Origin: JAPOXR01 sp965221935
GTDB taxonomy: Bacteria > Pseudomonadota > Alphaproteobacteria > Rhodobacterales > Rhodobacteraceae
Assembly (NCBI GenBank): GCA_965221935.1
Contig: CBDCSZ010000008.1
Location: 186,001-250,000, forward strand
Direction of reading: 5' to 3'
DNA: 64,000 nucleotides
Shown here: positions 54,818-64,000 of the stretch, piece after piece
How positions within the stretch are numbered: the first letter of the stretch is position 1
Layout: each line of letters opens with the position of its first letter
Position numbers and translations under genes: made by a program
Notes under the pieces: model-generated
The model's input: only the letters and a program-made list of their open reading frames with translations
Databases searched by the model: none
Told to the model about the DNA's origin: nothing

Positions 54818-56212
54818 TCAATACCTGTAATGTTCGGCCTTGAACGGTCCGGAACGGGCGACACCGATATAGCCCGCCTGTGCGTCTGTCAGTTCTGTCA
54901 GCTCGGCGCCGAGGCGGTTGAGGTGCAGATGCGCAACCTTCTCGTCGAGATTCTTGGGAAGAATGTGCACTGAATTGTCATAGCGTTCCGGCCGCGTCCA
55001 AAGCTCAATCTGCGCCATCGCTTGGTTGGTGAAGCTTGCCGACATGACGAAACTCGGATGGCCGGTGGCATTGCCTAGATTCAGTAGGCGGCCTTCGGAC
55101 AATAGAATTATGCGCCGCCCCGACGGCATTTCAATCATGTCCACCTGGTCCTTGATGTTGGTCCATTTGTGATTGCGCAGCGCGGCGACCTGGATCTCAT
55201 TGTCGAAATGTCCGATGTTGCCGACAATCGCCATGTTCTTCATTTCCCGCATGTGGTCGATGCGGATGACGTCCCGGTTGCCGGTGGCGGTGATGAAAAT
55301 ATCGGCCACCGGCGCCGCCTGCTCGAGGGTCACGACTGGAAATCCGTCCATCGCCGCCTGCAGAGCGCAGATCGGATCGATCTCGGTCACCGAAACCCGC
55401 GTCCCGGCACCCCTTAGCGATGCAGCTGAACCTTTGCCGACATCGCCATAACCACAGACCACCGCAATTTTCCCTGCGAGCATCGTGTCGGTCGCCCTCC
55501 GGATGCCATCGACAAGGCTTTCCCGGCAGCCGTATTTGTTATCGAATTTCGACTTGGTGACGCTGTCGTTGACATTGATCGCGGGAAACGGCAGCCTGCC
55601 CTGCTCTTTGAGCTGGTACAGCCGGTTGACGCCGGTGGTTGTCTCTTCCGTCACGCCTTGAATCATGTCGCGTTGTCTGGTGAACCATCCGGGAGACTGC
55701 GCCATTCGCCGGCGAATTGTCGCGAACAGCGCTTCTTCCTCTTCGGAGTCCGGCGATGCGATCAGCCCGGTCTCGCCCGACTCCACTCTTGCTCCGAGGA
55801 TCACATAGAGCGTTGCATCGCCGCCATCGTCGAGAATCATGTTCGCCCCGCCTTCGCGGAAATGAAAAATCCGGTCTGCGTAGTCCCAGTATTCGTCGAG
55901 AGTTTCTCCCTTGATGGCAAAGACCGGAACGCCCCGCGCGGCAATCGCCGCAGCGGCATGGTCCTGGGTGGAAAAAATATTGCAGGAAGCCCAGCGGATG
56001 TCGGCTCCCAAATCAGCCAGAGTCTCAATCAGCACAGCCGTCTGAATTGTCATGTGCAGCGAGCCCGCAATGCGGGCTCCTTCCAGCGGACGGGAACCTG
56101 CATACTCTTCTCTGACCGCCATGAGGCCAGGCATTTCGGTTTCCGCGATTTCGATTTCTTTGCGGCCGAAATCAGCCAGAGATATGTCTTTTACGATACA
56201 GTCCATTGCCAT
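54818..56212 (-). CDS. ahcY: Adenosylhomocysteinase
   Basis: The protein has 464 residues from MAMDCIVKDISLADFGRKEIE. Substrate-domain marks: HMTIQTAVLIETLADLGADIRWASCNIFSTQDHAAAAIA. NAD-binding marks: VVCGYGDVGKGSAASLRGAG, and a C terminus ending FKAEHYRY. It hydrolyses S-adenosylhomocysteine to adenosine and homocysteine, keeping the methylation cycle running. The 111-bp gap to the divergent HD gene may carry a promoter; I saw no clear riboswitch. Confidence 0.95.
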   Translation of the reverse strand: MAMDCIVKDISLADFGRKEIEIAETEMPGLMAVREEYAGSRPLEGARIAGSLHMTIQTAVLIETLADLGADIRWASCNIFSTQDHAAAAIAARGVPVFAIKGETLDEYWDYADRIFHFREGGANMILDDGGDATLYVILGARVESGETGLIASPDSEEEEALFATIRRRMAQSPGWFTRQRDMIQGVTEETTTGVNRLYQLKEQGRLPFPAINVNDSVTKSKFDNKYGCRESLVDGIRRATDTMLAGKIAVVCGYGDVGKGSAASLRGAGTRVSVTEIDPICALQAAMDGFPVVTLEQAAPVADIFITATGNRDVIRIDHMREMKNMAIVGNIGHFDNEIQVAALRNHKWTNIKDQVDMIEMPSGRRIILLSEGRLLNLGNATGHPSFVMSASFTNQAMAQIELWTRPERYDNSVHILPKNLDEKVAHLHLNRLGAELTELTDAQAGYIGVARSGPFKAEHYRY

Positions 56213-56323
56213 GATCAATCGAACTTTCCTGCTGCGAGGCAGCCCGATAACACCTGCGCACTGTCTCGACAATGCATCTGCCGCGTGTTTGATGGTGGAA
56301 CCTTTCCCGAATCCGGATGTGCA

Positions 56324-56905
56324 ATGAAACCGGCCCGCGCTTGGCAAAGGATGCTTTCAGGCCGCCAGCTGGACCTGCTGAATCCGGCCCCGACCGACAT
56401 AGAAATCCAGGATATCGCGCGCGGGCTGGCCTTCGTCGCCCGCTGGAACGGGCAGACTGTCGGTGACCATCCCTATTCTGTCGCTGAGCATTCGCTGCTG
56501 GTCGAGGAGCTGTTCCGCCGAAAAAACCCGAACGCTGACGCCAACTGGCGCTTGGCGGCGCTGCTGCACGATGCGGCGGAATATGTGATTGGCGACATGA
56601 TATCTCCGGTCAAGAGCGCCCTTGGCGACGAATACCGTGTTTTGGAGACGCGGATTGGCGACGCGGTCCGCCTTCGCTTCGGCCTTCCACTGGATTTGCC
56701 GAAGCCAATTCAGCAGGAAATCAGGTGCGCTGACCGGACTTCAGCCTGGCTTGAGGCAACACAGATTGCAGGATTCGGAAAAGCGGAAGCTGACCGGCTG
56801 TTTGGCCGTCTGCAGGATTCAGAAGTCGCCGCAATCAGGATCGCGCCGAAAGCGGCGGACGAAGCCCGGCGCGCCTTTGTTCAAAGATGTCACGCGTTGA
56901 TGTGA
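56324..56905 (+). CDS. HD-domain hydrolase (YfbR-like 5'-nucleotidase family)
   Basis: The protein has 193 residues from MKPARAWQRMLSGRQLDLL. Metal-binding residues: H in GDHPYSVAEHSLL, HD in LLHDAAEYVIGDMISPVK, and a later Asp in CADRTSAW. Relatives dephosphorylate dNMPs. It is divergent from ahcY. Confidence 0.85.
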   Translation: MKPARAWQRMLSGRQLDLLNPAPTDIEIQDIARGLAFVARWNGQTVGDHPYSVAEHSLLVEELFRRKNPNADANWRLAALLHDAAEYVIGDMISPVKSALGDEYRVLETRIGDAVRLRFGLPLDLPKPIQQEIRCADRTSAWLEATQIAGFGKAEADRLFGRLQDSEVAAIRIAPKAADEARRAFVQRCHALM

Positions 56906-56932
56906 CGCGTTGAGCGGCCAGCCGGAAGCGCC

Positions 56933-57574
56933 TCACCCCGCCTCGACAAAGCAAGCCGTCCGTTCCGCCATGGCCTCGGCGCTGTCGCCGCGGCGGAAAT
57001 AGTCGGCAAACCCGGTTTCCGGCATCATAAGGTAGGTGAATGTTGTGTGGTCGACGAGATAGAACCCGTCGTCGCTGTCCTGCGCCTTGAAATAGACCCG
57101 GTAGGCATCCGCCGCGGCTTTCAACTGTTCCGGTGAGCCCGTCAGTCCGATCAGTTCCGGGTGATGCGCCTCGGCATATTCGGCAACAACCTCTGGCGTG
57201 TCGCGCTGCGGGTCGACCGAAATGAACACGGGTGTGGCCGAAATTCCCTGCGCGGAGAGAATATCAACAGCAGCCACATTGCGGGCAACATCGAACGGAC
57301 AGACGTCCGGGCAAAACGTGTAGCCGAAATAGACCAGCGAGGGCCGCGTGATGATGTCTTTGTCGGTGACCGTCCTGCCGTCGCCATCGACAAGCTCAAA
57401 GGGACCTCCAACTGACCCGCCGGCAACTTCGCCTCCGGCACAATCATCCGGGGATTTTCGGCCAACGATCCCGAACGAGAGCGAAACGCCGATCAGCAGC
57501 ATGACCGCCGCGGCAGCGGAAACCGCATAGACTTTGGTCAGTGTCACACCCTTCAGGTTCAGAAAGAGGCGCAC
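56933..57574 (-). CDS. SCO1/SenC-type copper chaperone
   Basis: The protein has 213 residues. An N-terminal membrane anchor (AVSAAAAVMLLIGVSLSFGIVG) is followed by a thioredoxin-like domain with the copper ligands CPDVC (near 88) and His in DHTTFTYL (near 178). SCO proteins deliver copper to the CuA site of cytochrome c oxidase in the periplasm. Confidence 0.93.
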   Translation of the reverse strand: MRLFLNLKGVTLTKVYAVSAAAAVMLLIGVSLSFGIVGRKSPDDCAGGEVAGGSVGGPFELVDGDGRTVTDKDIITRPSLVYFGYTFCPDVCPFDVARNVAAVDILSAQGISATPVFISVDPQRDTPEVVAEYAEAHHPELIGLTGSPEQLKAAADAYRVYFKAQDSDDGFYLVDHTTFTYLMMPETGFADYFRRGDSAEAMAERTACFVEAG

Positions 57575-58417
57575 ATATTCTCAAGCGGTGCAACCGTGAT
57601 TACAAGAGCAAGCCCTGTCTTCATTCTTTGTCGTTTCTGATGGCGCGGCCTGCGCCGGCAACAGCCAATGTCGCCCGATCCACCCAGACAAGGAACCGTG
57701 CGCCTTCCGAAAGCGATTGGTCACGGGTTGGGTTTCCAATCGGCGATGGAAGACAGGCGGCCCACAAAACCTCAAGAACGCAAATTGCCCCGGTGCGGCC
57801 AAGGAGCGGCGAAATCCGGCCCAGTCAAGTTTTGCGGTTGCTCGCTTATGCTGATTCAGAAGCAGATCCGTGCGGCATTCACTTGTCCGCCCGGCCGTGC
57901 GAGGGTGGCCATCTCGCCTTCACTGCGATGCAAATTTGGCCCCGGCACTTCCAAGTGGAGCATGTCCGCAGACACATTCACTGCAGCCGACCGGTTTTCA
58001 GCTGTCAAAAAACATCTAAACGCAACCATGCTTCGAGCCATGGTCTGAGCGCTCAGCTTGCGCGGGCACCGTTCTGCTGCAAACACCTCATCCTGGGTTT
58101 CGGCGATGGCAAACCTTGTGAGCCGCGTCTGGTCCGGCGGCACTTCAAAGCGCTGTCCATGCCGGAACGCTGCGGCACTGTCCTGCTGTGCCCGGGCGCG
58201 GAATTCCACAGCTTTCGGATGCAGGTTCCTGTGGACTTTCTGCTCCATGTATGCACTTTGAACCGTCATGGCCCGTCCTTCGTTGCGCTGCTCAAAACCC
58301 GGCCGATTCCCGGATTCGCACCCAACAGACGATGACAGGCACCGGGGCAGAAAAATCCAAGATGTTCAGTGAGTGGATTCGTCGCCACTGAAGCGCAGAC
58401 CGGTTCGCCGCGGGGAA
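57575..58417. other. Long intergenic region without a supported gene
   Basis: About 840 bp. Open frames of 264 residues (plus) and 137 residues (minus) overlap, but neither has recognisable domains or a good ribosome site. A degraded gene is possible. Confidence 0.4.
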
Positions 58418-58906
58418 ATGCCTGAACTGCGCTTCAACAGCCGATCGCAGGGCGAAACTGAAGCTCTTGCCCAAAAACTGGCGCCGTTGGCATCGCCTGG
58501 AGATGCATTTCTCTTGTCCGGCTCGATCGGTTCGGGGAAAACCGTGTTCGCCCGCGCATTCATCAAGACACATCTGGCGGCGGCGGGACGGGATGAAGAG
58601 GTGCCGTCTCCAACATACACCCTGGTGCAAACCTACAGCGCCGGACCGTTGGAAATCTGGCATGCCGATCTCTATCGGATCGATACGGTTTTGGATGTCG
58701 CCGAACTGGCGCTCGACGATGCTTTTTCATCCGCGGTCTGTCTGATTGAATGGCCGGACCGGCTTGGCTGGATGACACCTATGACCGCGACACGGATCCA
58801 CTTCGAGCAGGCCAAAGACGCCCCTGATGCCCGGATTCTCCGTATCTCGCCGGCGTCTGAACGATTTCTCGAAGCGTTTCGGGCGAGCGGCGCGACAGCA
58901 TGCTGA
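58418..58906 (+). CDS. tsaE: tRNA t6A ATPase TsaE
   Basis: The protein has 162 residues from MPELRFNSRSQGETEALAQ. Walker A is SGSIGSGKT; further family motifs are VPSPTYTLVQTY, WHADLYRI and LIEWPDRLG. TsaE energises the TsaB-TsaD complex. The stop overlaps the amgK start by 7 bp. Confidence 0.93.
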   Translation: MPELRFNSRSQGETEALAQKLAPLASPGDAFLLSGSIGSGKTVFARAFIKTHLAAAGRDEEVPSPTYTLVQTYSAGPLEIWHADLYRIDTVLDVAELALDDAFSSAVCLIEWPDRLGWMTPMTATRIHFEQAKDAPDARILRISPASERFLEAFRASGATAC

Positions 58907-59913
58907 ACCGCGAAACCGCCCTCGCCAGCCTGCTGAACTCCGCCGGCTGGTCAAACGCCGAACGGGGGCCCCTGGCGGGAGACGCTTCGAGCCGGAGCTA
59001 TGAAAGGCTCACCCGGAAGGGCAGCGGAGCCGTCTGCATTCTGATGAACGCGCCGCCGGAAAGCTGCGGCCCGGTTGATCCCTTTCTCGCTGTCACCGGC
59101 TTTTTGCGCGGTCGCGGTTACAGCGCGCCCGCCATCATTGCCGCCGACCGAGTGGCCGGATATCTGCTGCTGGAGGATTTGGGCGATGCTCTCTACGCGC
59201 ATATCTTGGCGGACCGGCCGCAAGAGGAATGCAAACTGTACGACGCGGCCATCGATTTATTGGCAGAATTGAGAGAGACGCCGGCGCCGGACTGCTTCCC
59301 CCTGTATTCGCCGACAGAGCAGGCGGACCTTGCCGCCCTCGCCCTCGATTGGTACCGCCGCTTTTCAGTTCCCGAACCGGTGCCCGCCGATGTTGCCGAC
59401 AGGTTTCTCGCAACAGTTCGCGATTTGATCGCCGGCCTCGGCGGCCCTGCGGTGTTCCTGCACCGCGATTACCATGCCGAAAACCTTATTTGGCTGCCCG
59501 AACGCCAGGGCATGCGCCGCGTCGGCCTGATTGACTTTCAGGACGCGGCTCTCGGTCACCCCGCTTATGACCTGGTGTCTATTCTGGAAGATGCGCGGCG
59601 CGATGTTCCGCACGCAGTGCGCAAACGGGCGATCCGCCGGTATTGCATGAAGGCGGGAACCGACGAGGCGGATCTGCTGCGGCATTTGGCGATCAGCGGA
59701 GCCCAGCGGAACCTGCGGATCGTCGGTGTGTTTGCCCGCCTCGCGGTTCGCGACGGCAAACTCGGCTACCTGAATCTGATTCCCCGGGTCTGGGGTCATT
59801 TGAAACGCGATCTTTCCCATCCGGCGCTGGCTGCACTGGCGGAACTTGTCGACCGCTGGCTGCCGCCGCCGACCGGCGCTGTTCTGCAGAGACTGCGGGA
59901 ACATTCGCCGTGA
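58900..59913 (+). CDS. amgK: Anomeric MurNAc/GlcNAc kinase
   Basis: The protein has 337 residues with the APH-like kinase fold: Gly-rich LAGDASSRSYERL, LLLEDLGDALYA, the catalytic loop FLHRDYHAENLIWL and the metal site LIDFQDAALGHPAYDL. AmgK makes MurNAc-alpha-1-phosphate during peptidoglycan recycling. It overlaps murU by 4 bp. Confidence 0.9.
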   Translation: MLNRETALASLLNSAGWSNAERGPLAGDASSRSYERLTRKGSGAVCILMNAPPESCGPVDPFLAVTGFLRGRGYSAPAIIAADRVAGYLLLEDLGDALYAHILADRPQEECKLYDAAIDLLAELRETPAPDCFPLYSPTEQADLAALALDWYRRFSVPEPVPADVADRFLATVRDLIAGLGGPAVFLHRDYHAENLIWLPERQGMRRVGLIDFQDAALGHPAYDLVSILEDARRDVPHAVRKRAIRRYCMKAGTDEADLLRHLAISGAQRNLRIVGVFARLAVRDGKLGYLNLIPRVWGHLKRDLSHPALAALAELVDRWLPPPTGAVLQRLREHSP

Positions 59914-60596
59914 CACCCCATACCGCGATGGTGTTCGCCGCCGGCGCCGGAACCAGACTCGGGCCGCTGGTCCGGGAAAAACCGAAACCGTTGATTTCGG
60001 TGGGCGGCAAACCGTTGATCGATCACGCGCTGGAGATTGTCGAGCGCGCCGCGATCGAAACCTGCGCTGTCAATCTGCATCACCATGCCGAATTGCTGGC
60101 GGCGCATCTGGAAGGGCGCAGGAATCTGACGCTTTTGACCGAGTCGCCTGAACTGCTCGATACCGGCGGCGGTCTGCTGAATGCGGTTTCCGTTGTCGGA
60201 GAAGGACCTGTTTTCACACTCAACTCGGACACTGTCTGGAGCGGACCCAATCCTTTGCTGGAATTGGCAAAGGCGTGGGATGCGGAGCGCATGCAGGCCC
60301 TGCTGCTGCTGGTTCCAACCGAGTCGGCAATTGGCCATCAAGGCGGCAGTGACTTTGTTCTGACCGCGGGCGGTGGCATCCGCCGCGCGGCAGCGGGCGA
60401 ACCGGGATTTGTCTACACTGGCGCCCAGATCATTGACACAAGATGCCTTTCCGCAGCAGGCGAGAGCAAGTTCTCACTCAATGTGGTCTGGAATCAAATG
60501 ATTGACCGGGGGACACTCACGGGAGTCGCATATAACGGGCGAATCGGCGATGCCGGCAATCCGGCCGGACTGCGCGCCGCAGAGTCTCTGGTGTAA
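59910..60596 (+). CDS. murU: MurNAc-1-phosphate uridylyltransferase
   Basis: The protein has 228 residues; the GTG at 59910 overlaps the amgK stop. The nucleotidyltransferase motif is FAAGAGTRLGPLVREKPKPL, and the metal Asp lies in FTLNSDTVW. It converts the AmgK product to UDP-MurNAc, bypassing de novo synthesis and fosfomycin-sensitive MurA (known for the pathway). Confidence 0.9.
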   Translation: MTPHTAMVFAAGAGTRLGPLVREKPKPLISVGGKPLIDHALEIVERAAIETCAVNLHHHAELLAAHLEGRRNLTLLTESPELLDTGGGLLNAVSVVGEGPVFTLNSDTVWSGPNPLLELAKAWDAERMQALLLLVPTESAIGHQGGSDFVLTAGGGIRRAAAGEPGFVYTGAQIIDTRCLSAAGESKFSLNVVWNQMIDRGTLTGVAYNGRIGDAGNPAGLRAAESLV

Positions 60597-60800
60597 GGAA
60601 ATCGGCGGCTGTGGCAGGAGGCGCAGCGGTGCGCCGGGTGTGAGACCAACGCGCCGAAGTGCGTCCTGATCGCGCTTCCTGACCGCTCAAACCGTCGGGC
60701 GATGAAAGCCGTTTTTGCAACTGGCCTTTAGCCCGAGTTGCGCTTGAGCGGCAGTGCCCTCCCTCCGGTTTCCAAGACCCCCGGCGCCGCCCGCAAAACT

Positions 60801-61253
60801 TCATATGTGTCTGATCAGGGACATGGACATGTCCTGAACGGCTCCCACGCTACGAGTGTTCTTCAGTGTCGGGTCCCGGCTACCTCCGATGACGGCGAAC
60901 AGGTCGCCGCCGTTGTCGAGCAGGATCTGGGGCCTTTCTGCCAGCACCTTCCTCAGCGATTCCGCGTGACGCGTGGCATCTCTTGTCTTCGCCGCGTGCA
61001 CCGCGATCCCCCGGGACCTCAGGAACGTTTCGCATTCCGGCTGCGTGCTGCCGAGATTGCCGGAGACCACGACATTCGCTCCGCCTGCACGAAGGGTCAT
61101 GAGCAGTGCGACGGTCTTCGGCTCCAGGTGGATGCCCGCTCCGATGGTGAAACCCTCGAACGGGAGCGTATTCCGGAACTCATCGGCCAGGCTGGCAAGC
61201 AAGGCGCAGCTTTCTGCGACCCAGTCGATGCGAATTCCAATGTTGCGTTGCAT
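60801..61253 (-). pseudogene. Adenosylhomocysteinase-like protein, N-terminal domain only
   Basis: The frame encodes 150 residues, with AGGAGGGA before the ATG. The SAHH substrate-domain pattern is clear: GFTIGAGIHLEPKTVALLMTL, GANVVVSGNLGSTQPE, RPQILLDNGGDLFAVIGG. It is unlike the ahcY in this window and closer to the short archaeal-type lineage. The NAD domain is missing and the frame ends in unrelated residues. It sits between murU and addB, on the other strand. Confidence 0.65.
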
Positions 61254-62255
61254 CTGGCTTCCCTCCTTTTCCTTTCAGGTTTGGCCGATCCTCTTGCCGC
61301 GAAACTTTCTTGCGCCGTGGCCGCACCCGGCCAAATCGGTTTCCTTCGGGAGCACACGAAGAAGCCGGGCAGTTGCGTGACCCGGCTTTCGGACAATGTG
61401 GACGGACCCGAACCGAATTTCCAGAACGTATCGACGCTGCCCGCGAAACCGCCGCCACTGCCCGCAGAGTGCCGCCGATCCGCGATTGTGCCATGCAGAT
61501 GGAATACCACAGGGAGCAAGCCTTTTTGTGTTTTCGGCAGCGACAGCGGAAAAAGGGACGCAAAATCAGGCGCTGCCTCTGGAAAAATCTACAGGGCGGC
61601 CGAAGGCGTTTGTGTTCGGGTCAGGCGAATGGCGGCCTTCCGTGCTGACTCTCCTCGCGGTTGCTGAGACCGGAGAAGTTAAGATCGTGGACGCTTGAAG
61701 GGAGAAGGCGCGGACTGCAGGTTTTGTTCTCGCTGCTCGTCGAGCGTGGAGAGGAAACTGTTTTGGATACTCTTTGCGATGCAGCCGAAGCGCAGTTGGT
61801 GATGCCATCCATCCTCCGGTCGCTTCGTCCGGGAATGGGCCGCCAACGCGCCGCGCCTGAACCGGCGCCTATGGACGGCGCCGCAATGCGTCAATTACAG
61901 CCGGCCGGTGGCGCAGATCGCACGCGCCGCGCGGTCCGCAAAACGAGCATTGGGAAATCCAAAGCCGCCCATACGGGAATCGCGCTCGTGCGGTTTGGAT
62001 TTGTTGCCAGTCACGGCACACCTGTGCTAATTTCACCGCATGAAACTCTGCCCGTCAGCCCGACATGCAGCCGCACGAGAGCGCGGTCCTTTTTTACGAA
62101 ACCTGGCCGAAAACTCCGCTCTGCCCGGGCGCCGGCAGGCGGCTGGTCTGATCATGGGCTGACCGCAGTGCAGTCACCGGCCCGCGACCAGACTGGTCAC
62201 AGCACATCCAAGCCGCGGCAGACAGTCTGAAAGTCTTTAGCCGCGGAGCCGCAGA
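61254..62255. other. About 1 kb without a recognisable gene
   Basis: Frames on both strands are open for 60-190 residues but give no family match. The region breaks the usual murU-addB adjacency and probably holds decayed DNA that came with the adenosylhomocysteinase-like fragment. The addB promoter should be at its right end. Confidence 0.4.
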
Positions 62256-64000
62256 GTGAGTTTTTTTCCAGATACCGGCCTGCCGCGGGTATTCGCGCTG
62301 CCGCCGGGGTGTGATTTTGCAAAGGAATTTGTTCGCGGTCTGCTCGCCAGGCAGGCTGGTCTGCCGCCGGAAAATCTGGCGCGCACCGAGATCTATTTGA
62401 ACACCGGCGAAGTTCGCCGCGGCATTTTGCGGGCGCTGACGGAAAGCGGTCCGGCATTGCTGCCGCGGATTCGCTTGGTCACCGAGCTGGCGCTTGACCG
62501 TCGGTTTTACGATATCCCGCGTCCGGTTCCGGCTCTCAGGAGAAGGCTGGAACTATTCCAGGCTGTGGCCAAGCTGCTGGAGCAGGATGAGCGTTTCGGA
62601 GCGCGGCCTTCCACGTTCGACCTCGCTGACAGCCTGGCGCAACTGATGGATGAAATGCACGCCGAAGGGGTCAACCCGGACAGCATCGCGGAGCTGGATG
62701 TCTCCGCACATTCCGCCCATTGGGATGAAAGTGTCAGGTTTCTGAGAATCATTGATCAGTTTTGGGGACGGACCGAGGCGCCGGACAGGCAGGCCCGTCA
62801 GCGCATGGTCGCCGAACGGCTGGTGGAGAGCTGGCGGTCCCGGCCGCCCGAACATCCGGTCATTGTCGCCGGCTCATCGGGTTCCCGCGGCGCAACACGC
62901 CTCTTGATGCAGGCTGCTTCGGCGTTGCCGCAGGGAGCTGTCGTTCTGCCGTGTTTCGACTTTGAGCTTCCGGCGGAAGTGTGGGCTGGAATGGTCGAGG
63001 CCGAAAGGAATGAAGACCATCCGCAGTTCCGTTTCAAACACTTCATGGACCAGGCTGGAGCAATTCCCGGGGATATCGCGCCGTGGCAACCCGAAGCTGT
63101 GACTTCAGTTCCGCGGAACCGGCTGATCTCTCTGGCGCTGCGGCCGGCGCCGGTGACAAACCAGTGGCTGACCGAAGGCCCGGGCCTTGTGGCGATCGCC
63201 GAGGCCACCGAAAACCTCGCGCTGGTCGAGGCGCCAAACCCGCGCGCCGAAGCCACTGCCATTGCATTGCGGCTTCGTGAGGCCGCCGAGTCCGGCATGG
63301 CGGCTGCCCTTGTCACTCCGGACCGCAGCCTCATTCGCCAGGTGAAGGCCGCGCTGTCGCGGTGGGCAATCGAGCCTGATGACCGTTCCGGCATTCCCCT
63401 GGCCGAAACGCCCCGCGGAAGACTGCTTGCGCAGACCGCAGCGCTGCTCGGCCGGGAAATTGACGCGGCGTCCTTGATTGCGCTGCTCAGACACCCGATC
63501 GTGCATTCGGCTGCCAGCCGACAAGAGCATTTGCTGCGTGTCGACCGGCTTGAGCTTGAACTGCGGCGCGACAGCATCGCGGCAGCCACCCGGCAATATC
63601 TCCGCAATTTTTTCCACACCGCAAGCGAAGATGCCGCCGATGCGGACTGGCAGAGCTGGCTGACATCCTGCCTGGCCGACATGGAAGCGATCACCGGCGG
63701 GCCGCTGGAAGAGATCGTGTCAGCCCATCGTCATCTGGCGGAAAGGCTGGCTCAGGGTTCAACAGAGGAGAACGCTGCGTCCAGTGTGTTGTGGCAGGGT
63801 GAGTCAGGACAGTCATTGTCCACGCTCTTGGCTGAGATGCACCGGGAAGGGCCGGCGGGCGGGCATCTTGACACGGGCGCTTACAGGCATTTGTTCCTGT
63901 CGCTGGTCCGGAGCGAACGCATGCCGGCGGCAGGCGGCGAGCCGCATCCCGGCATCGCCGTATGGACGACTCTCGAAGCCCGGATGCAGAGTCCGCAGCT
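62256..64000 (+). CDS. addB: Double-strand break repair protein AddB, cut by the window end
   Basis: The first 581 residues from a GTG start read VSFFPDTGLPRVFALPPGCDFAKEF, RIRLVTELA, RRRLELFQAVAKLLEQD, LAQLMDEMHAEG, PVIVAGSSGSRGATRLLMQA and ALVTPDRSLIRQVKAALSRW, the alphaproteobacterial AddB pattern. With AddA it processes broken ends for RecA. The iron-sulfur nuclease end lies outside the window. Confidence 0.9.
   Translation, partial: MSFFPDTGLPRVFALPPGCDFAKEFVRGLLARQAGLPPENLARTEIYLNTGEVRRGILRALTESGPALLPRIRLVTELALDRRFYDIPRPVPALRRRLELFQAVAKLLEQDERFGARPSTFDLADSLAQLMDEMHAEGVNPDSIAELDVSAHSAHWDESVRFLRIIDQFWGRTEAPDRQARQRMVAERLVESWRSRPPEHPVIVAGSSGSRGATRLLMQAASALPQGAVVLPCFDFELPAEVWAGMVEAERNEDHPQFRFKHFMDQAGAIPGDIAPWQPEAVTSVPRNRLISLALRPAPVTNQWLTEGPGLVAIAEATENLALVEAPNPRAEATAIALRLREAAESGMAAALVTPDRSLIRQVKAALSRWAIEPDDRSGIPLAETPRGRLLAQTAALLGREIDAASLIALLRHPIVHSAASRQEHLLRVDRLELELRRDSIAAATRQYLRNFFHTASEDAADADWQSWLTSCLADMEAITGGPLEEIVSAHRHLAERLAQGSTEENAASSVLWQGESGQSLSTLLAEMHREGPAGGHLDTGAYRHLFLSLVRSERMPAAGGEPHPGIAVWTTLEARMQSPQ

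Noticed and set aside
56213..56323. SAH or SAM riboswitch upstream of ahcY
   Set aside because: The region was examined because such elements occur there, but no convincing conserved core could be picked out by eye.
57856..58269. 137-residue minus-strand frame
   Set aside because: No recognisable family or conserved neighbour; kept only as part of the unassigned region.
57541..58335. 264-residue frame between SCO1/SenC and tsaE
   Set aside because: It overlaps the SCO gene start, has no ribosome site or domain, and reads like random GC-rich sequence.

Overview
The window looks like chromosomal DNA of an alphaproteobacterium with a heavy load of mobile elements. The GC-rich coding style and the gene neighbourhoods hemD/tsaD/EVE and tsaE-amgK-murU-addB are typical of that class. 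I cannot name the species. Many insertion sequences, nested insertions and pseudogenes suggest a genome under relaxed selection, for example that of a host-associated lineage (inference).

Region 1 (1-13.1 kb) is a catabolic block. A broken MobF relaxase remnant is followed by a two-domain protein whose HAD-like half lacks key acidic residues. A minus-strand cluster then holds a COG4091/DRL-like SAF-domain oxidoreductase, E1 alpha, E1 beta and E2 of a 2-oxoacid-dehydrogenase-type complex, and a SorC regulator. Divergently transcribed are a PfkB kinase and an unknown protein, followed by a decayed paralogue of the HAD-like gene. An SDR gene and the 5' end of a crotonase gene close the block.

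Region 2 (13.1-52.3 kb) is a mobile-element island. It starts inside one crotonase fragment and ends in a C-terminal crotonase fragment of the same family. Its contents, in order: a Tn5-like IS4 transposase remnant split by a 2.49-kb IS with a 10-bp target duplication and a DruA(DUF4338)-DDE fusion transposase; two mosaic IS1634 copies; a YafQ/DinJ-type toxin-antitoxin pair; a chimeric IstA/Tn3 TnpA fragment ending in a 38-bp Tn3 repeat; a decayed duplicate of the pfkB block; a NACHT-like NTPase; and ICE/plasmid-type genes (PP-loop protein, MoxR ATPase). These are followed by an IS66 interrupted by a serine-recombinase element, which is itself interrupted by a 4.0-kb four-gene transposon (zinc-ribbon protein, DD35E transposase, AAA ATPase, TOPRIM protein) with a 6-bp target duplication. 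Next is an IS110 transposase gene split by two tandem 855-nt ORF-less group II introns, then a second IS66 with an 8-bp target duplication inside a winged-helix gene. The island ends with a virginiamycin-B-lyase-like gene, a truncated sugar-binding-protein gene, thuA/thuB-like genes, transposase scraps and a RelE/HigA-type toxin-antitoxin pair.

Region 3 (52.3-64 kb) is housekeeping DNA: hemD, tsaD, EVE protein, ahcY, HD hydrolase, SCO1/SenC, tsaE, amgK, murU and the start of addB. A truncated adenosylhomocysteinase-like gene sits between murU and addB.

Three insertions can be undone on paper. Removing the inserted DNA and one target copy restores a single reading frame for the Tn5-like transposase, the serine recombinase and the winged-helix gene. 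Removing both introns restores a 339-aa IS110 transposase.
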